In this document: positions 5,643-9,587 of the stretch, piece by piece
Layout of the letters: every line of letters begins with the position of its first letter
Numbering within the stretch: the stretch's first letter is position 1
Source: Thermoleophilaceae bacterium
GTDB taxonomy: Bacteria; Actinomycetota; Thermoleophilia; Solirubrobacterales; JACPNS01
Reading direction: 5' to 3'
Assembly: GCA_016463365.1 (NCBI GenBank)
Contig: JAEMRJ010000092.1
Span: 1-9,587 of the forward strand
Length of the DNA: 9,587 nt
Made by a program: the position numbers and the translations under genes
Notes under the pieces: generated by a model
The model's input: only the letters and a program-made list of their open reading frames with translations
Told to the model about the DNA's origin: nothing
Databases searched by the model: none

Positions 5643-6259
5643 CTGCAGGCGTCGTTGTTCATGGGCTCGTCGAAGCTGAGCTTCGGCGTGCCCGTCATCT
5701 TGCGTGTCTCGACGACGTGAACCGGGTTGTTGGTTCCGGTGCTCTTACAGCCCTTGCCCTTGTTGACCACGATGGCGCGAACGAGGATCTTGTTGCCATC
5801 CTGGCCCACCTGAAGGATCTGCATGTTCGTACCGCCGGGAACCTTCGGCATCTGGACCACCACGAGCTGACGAGTCTTGAAGTCGATCGGCGCGATTGCC
5901 TCGGTGCCCGAGTTCTTTGACTGCAGCTTCTTTTTGTAGGAGTCGAGTTCCTTGTCGGAGTTGATCACGGCGACGGTCGACTTGTCGACCTTCCAGCCAG
6001 ACTCTTCTGATAGGGCGATCTGAACGGGTGGCGGCTCTGCGCCGTACGCCTTCTTCTCGTTCTCGACGTCCTGCGGGTTGCGCTGCTTGCCGGCTTCGAC
6101 AGCCGCGCCGCCAGCAGCCGATCCCTTGGCGTCGGCAGGTGCGCCGGGGCCGGTCTCGCTGCCCGTGGGCTGGTCGTCGCCGCACCCGGAAATCACCAGG
6201 CACATCGCCAAAATCGTCGCTGCCGACAGAACGGCACGCACGTACGAATTGCTTCGCAT
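5639..6259 (-). CDS. Secreted lipoprotein, possibly with a PrcB-like domain
   Basis: The 206-residue protein begins with a lipoprotein signal: basic residues (Arg2, Arg8), a hydrophobic core, and lipobox VISGC with Cys26 as the lipidated residue. It should be anchored to the outer face of the cytoplasmic membrane. Residues about 27-75 are a Gly/Ala/Pro/Glu linker. The folded part (about 80-195) has alternating strands such as STVAVINS, FKTRQLVVVQM, MQILQVGQD, KILVRAIVVN and VHVVETRK. This order recalls the PrcB C-terminal domain, but the match is from memory and weak. Cys171 and Cys205 could form a disulfide outside the cell. The open frame extends upstream to 6685, but only the ATG at 6259 gives a signal peptide and has a ribosome binding site (AAGGA, 6265-6269). 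Its stop overlaps the acyltransferase stop by 4 bp. Lipoprotein status is secure; function is unknown. Confidence 0.85.
   Translation of the reverse strand: MRSNSYVRAVLSAATILAMCLVISGCGDDQPTGSETGPGAPADAKGSAAGGAAVEAGKQRNPQDVENEKKAYGAEPPPVQIALSEESGWKVDKSTVAVINSDKELDSYKKKLQSKNSGTEAIAPIDFKTRQLVVVQMPKVPGGTNMQILQVGQDGNKILVRAIVVNKGKGCKSTGTNNPVHVVETRKMTGTPKLSFDEPMNNDACS
5668..5688. other. Hairpin just downstream of the WS/DGAT stop
   Basis: CGAAGC (5671-5676) pairs with GCTTCG (5680-5685) around TGA and extends outward to a 9-bp stem with one wobble pair. It starts 26 nt after the acyltransferase stop, inside the lipoprotein coding sequence. It has no T-tract on either side. It might help end the plus-strand transcript, but could equally be a coding coincidence. 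Confidence 0.25.
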
Positions 6260-6264
6260 AAGAA

Positions 6265-6269
6265 TCCTT
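6265..6269 (-). promoter_or_regulatory. Ribosome binding site for the lipoprotein gene
   Basis: On the minus strand AAGGA lies 5 nt before the ATG at 6259. It fixes that start and excludes the upstream extension of the frame. Confidence 0.65.
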
Positions 6270-6329
6270 ACCCCCACAGAAAAGTTCGAGTTGATCGCCC
6301 GCCGCATATTCCCCCGCGGCTGCGTGACG

Positions 6330-6358
6330 ATTCTAGTGCGGCGCGAAGCAATTCGCCA
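6330..6358 (-). promoter_or_regulatory. Possible promoter of the lipoprotein gene
   Basis: On the minus strand TGGCGA (6353-6358) and TAGAAT (6330-6335) are 17 bp apart, between the terminator and the start codon. The -10 is good (TANNNT), the -35 poor (3 of 6 matches to TTGACA). A promoter is required in this gap because the strong terminator lies just upstream. Confidence 0.4.
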
Positions 6359-6378
6359 GCGCATAAACATCAGCACAA

Positions 6379-6421
6379 AAAACAAAGCCCCCGGGCCATT
6401 GCTGGCTCGGGGGCTTGTTTC
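6379..6421 (-). terminator. Strong rho-independent terminator of the large secreted-protein gene
   Basis: A 14-bp stem (6385-6398 with 6403-6416, one G-T pair) encloses the loop TTGC and is very GC-rich (GCCCCCG with CGGGGGC). On the minus strand it is followed by TTTGTTTTTTG, a clear T-tract; on the plus strand only by a short TTGTTT. It begins about 18 nt after the stop at 6439, so it serves the minus-strand gene and insulates the lipoprotein gene. Weak activity in the other direction is possible. Confidence 0.9.
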
Positions 6422-6438
6422 TGAACTGCTCGAACTTG

Positions 6439-9400
6439 CTAGTTGGCCCAGGTGACGCTGGCCTCGGGCGAGATGTTTCCTACCGCGTCGTAGTTGCGGA
6501 TGGCGTATGAACGGCTGCCACCGAGGACCCATCCTGACGTGGTTGCCGTGCCGGATGCGGAGGTTGTTCCGAATCCTGTGCCACAGACCGCGGCGGTTGC
6601 AGATGTGACCCATGTAGTGCCGTTGCGGTTGCACTGGAGTGTGCCCGCCGTGGTGTTCGGCGCGACTGCGGTGCCACGGCCCCACGCGAAACTCTGGCTC
6701 GCGCCGGCTGCGCCGCCTGCGGTCGTACGACTCACCGTCGGCGTCGGCGGCGCCACAGCATCAACCGTCCACGAGACGGTCTTGACGTTTTCGTCGTCGG
6801 CTGCTGCGTTGATCACTCGGACCTTCAGCGTTGCCGCTCCGTGCGGGACGCTCGGCGTGTACGGAGACGCACACGGGACGTACGCCGCATTGTTGAGGCT
6901 GCAAGTGATCGATGCACCGACTTCAGTGGAGGTCCATGTGAACGTCGGGCTTCCGTTGGTCAGCGACGGGTTGACAGCGCTAAGCGCTCCGGTTGCCGCG
7001 TTGGTATACACCCTCGTGATCGCGCTCAGGTCCGGCGGTACACAGAACGACGTGGTCGTGTCCTGAGTGACTACGTCATCTGCAACCTCGGGTGCTCCTG
7101 CGCTGAACTCCGAGATGATCTGGTCGGATGGCCTGCAGCCCGTGTCGCCGCCGTCGGCTGTGATCAACGGAAGCGTTGCCAGAGAGTCGCCAGCAGCGCC
7201 GGCAGGGTTGGCAACCGTACGAACGGGACGCGCGGTCCGACCGCTGAGGTCGATGACAACACCGTTCATCGGGACGTCAGGCAGGTTGGCAAGCGTGATC
7301 TTCACGCGGTTACCACACCACGGTGCTGCGCTGACATTGCAGGACGGGTAGCTCGCTGTGTCTGTCACGCCCGTGAGGCGCAGCGTCAGACCGACCGGGT
7401 TGGTCGGAGCGACATCCGGGTTGATGTCAATTCCGATCCACGGGATCGGCGTCTTGTTGATCCCGTAGACGTTGCCGATCAGATCGTCTTCCAGGAGCGG
7501 AGTGTCGATCGCGATGGTTCCGACCAGTGCGATCGCCGGACAGGACGACGGGTCAAACACCGAACTCGCGTCGGCCGCGCTACCCGGGCACATGTCGGCG
7601 GTGTCGCCGAATGCCGGGAGGTTGGCACCGACTGATGTCGGCATGTAGACCACCGTGTTCTGGATCGCAGCGCGGCGGGCAGTTTCACTCGGGGTACCCA
7701 TGCTCAGCGTTGCTACCGATCCGGCCTGACCCTTGCGGTAACCGGGACGGTTACTGGTCAGGGATGAACCGACGTTCACGAGGTGCGGCGCAGGGTCAGT
7801 CGGGTCGTATGTGCTGCCGTCGATCGGAGTTGGCATGTAGAACTCCTGGTTGACCTGCGGGTCGAACTCGAGAGTGCTGCAGCCGGTGACCGGGTAGTCG
7901 ACGCTGACCTCTGGGATCGCAGGACCTTCAGACGCGTCGTCGTTGGGGTCTGCGTACGTCGTGCCAACGCCCCTGAACTGAGCCGGGGTCTCCGGGCAGG
8001 TGGTCGGGTTGGTCAGCAACGGGAATGTTCCGCCGGCCGGGTCGCCCTGGAGCTCCAGCGTGGCCGTGACCACGTGGAACGGGTTGGCCAGGTCAGACGT
8101 GCGCTGCGGGATGTTCGGCACTTCGATGACCGCGTGGGTCTCGCCCTGGATGTTGCCGTTGCCGGTCTGGACGATCTTGACCAGTCCGACTGCCCAGATG
8201 TGGCCGAGGCCGTTCGGGGCGAGCATGTCAAGGGCCACACCTGCTGGCGTGTCGCCATCAGGCGGCGTGGTGATGTAGAGGTTTCCGCTCACGCCGGTGA
8301 GGTAACCGTCGCGCGTGCTGACTCCTTCGCCCGAGAGCGTTCCGACGAATGAACCCGGAGCGGTCGTGGCGCACTCGCCGATCTGAGCATCAGTCACCTC
8401 GCACTTCTCGCTGGTAGCCGTGAGGCCACCGTTGAGGCCGGCGGGGATGTCGATCCTGATGCTCTTCGGGTTGTATCCACCGTCAAGCGTGACCGTTGAG
8501 GTCATGTCCGGGTGAGCACCGGCGAGCGTCGTTGACGGGGTGACCGTCGCAGTCGAGTTCGGTGTGCGGTCGTCGATCCACGAGTAGGTGACGACTTGCG
8601 TCTGGTCAACCAGAGCGCCGACCTTGGCACGGATCTCGATCTTGTTGGTACCAGTCGGGTCGGTACCTGCGACCAGGAATACCAGCGACGGGTCGTAGTA
8701 CCCGGTACTCGGATCACATTCGGCCCACGTCGGGTCGTCAGTCGTGTCATTCAGGCGGCACTCGTAAGTGGCGCCGGCCTGGTCGGAGCTGACAAGGATC
8801 TGCGGCGACGTGTCTGGCCATGCGGCGGCCGGTGCGTCGAGCAGCGTGTCCGGCTCAACGGCCGTCGGGATGCCGATCTGGGTCCACGTCACGGTGTTGA
8901 TGCTGCTGGTGTTGGGCGGAGTTGCGCCGTCCGTCGCGCGAACCGCAAACGTGTGCGACACATCGGTCTCGGATGCGGCCAGTGTCGCCGTCACCGGGCT
9001 GGTGCACGAAGCGAACGGCTCGCTGTCGATGCTGCATTCGAACGTGACGCCAGCTTCGGTGTCGCTGAACGTGACCACCGGTGCGAGGTCATCCGAGTCC
9101 GGCGGAGTCGAGACCGAAGGCGCCGGAGGCGCGACGGTGTCAACGGTCCAGCTGATCTGTGTCGATGCGCTGGTGTTGGCCGGCGTTGCTCCGTCCTTCG
9201 CGCGAACCGCGAAGGTGCGGGCGCCCTGTCCAAGACTGGACAGGTTCACCGGGCTGCTGCAGGAAGCGAACGCCGCTCCGTTGTCTGAGCACTCGAACGT
9301 CACGCCGGCTTCAGTGTCCGTGAACGTTATTGCTGCACTGGTCGATCCGACGATGCCTGACGGGCCCGAAACTGACGGGGCCGGCGGGGCGACGGTGTCG

Positions 9401-9587
9401 ACGGTCCAGCTGATCGAAGTTACGCCGCTGGTGTTGGCGGGAGTTGCTCCGTCCTTGGCACGAACCGCGAAGGTGCGGGCGCCCTGAGCGAGTCCGGTCA
9501 GGTTGACCGGGCTGCTGCAGGAAGCGAACGCGGCTCCGTTGTCTGAGCACTCGAACGTCACGCCGGCTTCAGTGTCCGTGAACGTTA
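6439..9587 (-). CDS. Large secreted repeat protein with Ig-like domains (C-terminal part; 5' end outside window)
   Basis: About 1048 codons lie in the window and the frame continues past base 9587; the GTG at 9561 is an internal valine. The N-terminal part shows tandem Ig-like units of about 86 residues: VTFECSDNGAAFASCSSP, then FAVRAKDGATPANTS, then SWTVDTVAPPAPSVS. Each has two cysteines 10 apart. Two units are nearly identical, a third is diverged, and a fourth (near 8560-8880) is degenerate. Next come two modules. One (about 7850-8555) has TPSTTLAGAHPDMTSTV, IDIPAGLNGG and a KCEVTDAQIGEC cysteine pair. The other (about 7190-7850) has SCPAIALVGTIAIDTPLLEDD. From memory such modules recur in exported proteins of Thermoleophilia. 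The C-terminal part has another Ig-like unit (ITCSLNNAAYVPCASP) and ends VTWAN, with no LPxTG motif or membrane anchor. Composition (Thr/Ser/Pro/Gly-rich, little Lys) fits secretion. The signal peptide must lie outside. Function is unknown; adhesion or surface-layer roles are guesses. Confidence 0.85.
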   Translation of the reverse strand, partial: TFTDTEAGVTFECSDNGAAFASCSSPVNLTGLAQGARTFAVRAKDGATPANTSGVTSISWTVDTVAPPAPSVSGPSGIVGSTSAAITFTDTEAGVTFECSDNGAAFASCSSPVNLSSLGQGARTFAVRAKDGATPANTSASTQISWTVDTVAPPAPSVSTPPDSDDLAPVVTFSDTEAGVTFECSIDSEPFASCTSPVTATLAASETDVSHTFAVRATDGATPPNTSSINTVTWTQIGIPTAVEPDTLLDAPAAAWPDTSPQILVSSDQAGATYECRLNDTTDDPTWAECDPSTGYYDPSLVFLVAGTDPTGTNKIEIRAKVGALVDQTQVVTYSWIDDRTPNSTATVTPSTTLAGAHPDMTSTVTLDGGYNPKSIRIDIPAGLNGGLTATSEKCEVTDAQIGECATTAPGSFVGTLSGEGVSTRDGYLTGVSGNLYITTPPDGDTPAGVALDMLAPNGLGHIWAVGLVKIVQTGNGNIQGETHAVIEVPNIPQRTSDLANPFHVVTATLELQGDPAGGTFPLLTNPTTCPETPAQFRGVGTTYADPNDDASEGPAIPEVSVDYPVTGCSTLEFDPQVNQEFYMPTPIDGSTYDPTDPAPHLVNVGSSLTSNRPGYRKGQAGSVATLSMGTPSETARRAAIQNTVVYMPTSVGANLPAFGDTADMCPGSAADASSVFDPSSCPAIALVGTIAIDTPLLEDDLIGNVYGINKTPIPWIGIDINPDVAPTNPVGLTLRLTGVTDTASYPSCNVSAAPWCGNRVKITLANLPDVPMNGVVIDLSGRTARPVRTVANPAGAAGDSLATLPLITADGGDTGCRPSDQIISEFSAGAPEVADDVVTQDTTTSFCVPPDLSAITRVYTNAATGALSAVNPSLTNGSPTFTWTSTEVGASITCSLNNAAYVPCASPYTPSVPHGAATLKVRVINAAADDENVKTVSWTVDAVAPPTPTVSRTTAGGAAGASQSFAWGRGTAVAPNTTAGTLQCNRNGTTWVTSATAAVCGTGFGTTSASGTATTSGWVLGGSRSYAIRNYDAVGNISPEASVTWAN
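9049..9587 (-). repeat. Tandem 255-258 bp coding repeats (Ig-like units)
   Basis: One full unit occupies 9304-9561, the next 9049-9303 with one codon fewer, and the end of an earlier unit fills 9562-9587. The motif TTGTCTGAGCACTCGAACGT occurs at 9281 and again at 9539, a 258-bp shift. The flanking bases are also almost identical, so the duplication is recent or is kept similar by recombination. A third, diverged copy follows at about 8880-9048. Confidence 0.9.

Noticed and set aside
6260..6685. Upstream extension of the lipoprotein frame
   Set aside because: It would run through a strong terminator and the end of the next gene, and would bury the signal peptide.
6494..7635. Plus-strand open frames within the secreted-protein gene
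   Set aside because: Their translations are shadows of the repeat-containing minus-strand gene, with no start signals or recognisable motifs.
9559..9561. GTG as start of the large secreted protein
   Set aside because: It is an internal valine: the preceding in-frame codons read TFTDTEAG, which is the end of the same repeat unit, and no signal peptide follows.
9049..9587. CRISPR array
   Set aside because: The repeats are 255-258 bp, in frame and coding, with no short repeat-spacer pattern.

Overview
The window is high-GC bacterial DNA (about 60-65% G+C by eye) with dense coding. The gene content suggests an actinomycete-type organism: a SUF Fe-S assembly gene, ispH, a wax ester synthase/diacylglycerol acyltransferase, DipZ-like thioredoxin-fold chemistry, and start codons set 7 nt behind a TANNNT -10 box. 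The large secreted protein at the right-hand end contains modules that, from memory, resemble exported proteins of Thermoleophilia/Solirubrobacterales. That placement is an inference.

Layout. (1) Positions 1-2250, plus strand, form a compact gene row: the 3' part of sufB, a five-helix membrane protein that is probably SpoIIM-like, and a cytoplasmic thioredoxin-fold protein whose CxxC motif has become R-I-N-S. The gaps are 33 and 21 nt, so the three are probably co-transcribed. (2) Positions 2225-2839, minus strand, hold a MazEF-type toxin-antitoxin pair (RHH-like antitoxin, then MazF/PemK toxin). It has its own AT-rich promoter with a direct repeat that looks like an operator. The toxin 3' end overlaps the convergent thioredoxin-like gene by 26 bp. 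(3) Positions 2883-3854, minus strand, hold ispH, the last enzyme of the MEP isoprenoid pathway, with all three cluster cysteines. (4) Divergent from ispH is a WS/DGAT acyltransferase (4062-5642) with a canonical HHxxxDG motif and an unusual Lys/Ala-rich tail. (5) Its stop codon shares the palindrome CTAG with the stop of a convergent lipoprotein gene (5639-6259, minus). (6) A strong minus-strand intrinsic terminator (about 6379-6421) separates the lipoprotein from a very large secreted protein (6439 to beyond 9587, minus). That protein carries tandem Ig-like repeats of about 86 residues followed by two Cys-containing modules.

The genes do not form one pathway. The left part is housekeeping and redox (SUF cluster building, a thioredoxin-fold protein). 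IspH is itself an Fe-S enzyme and so a likely client of SUF. The right part concerns lipid storage and the cell envelope. No stretch over 300 bases lacks a gene, and I see no tRNA, rRNA, CRISPR array, insertion sequence or phage gene. I did not find a clearly new multi-gene system. The items most worth a second look are the cysteine-less thioredoxin-fold protein beside sufB, the toxin-antitoxin promoter/operator, the basic tail of the acyltransferase, and the repeat-rich secreted protein.
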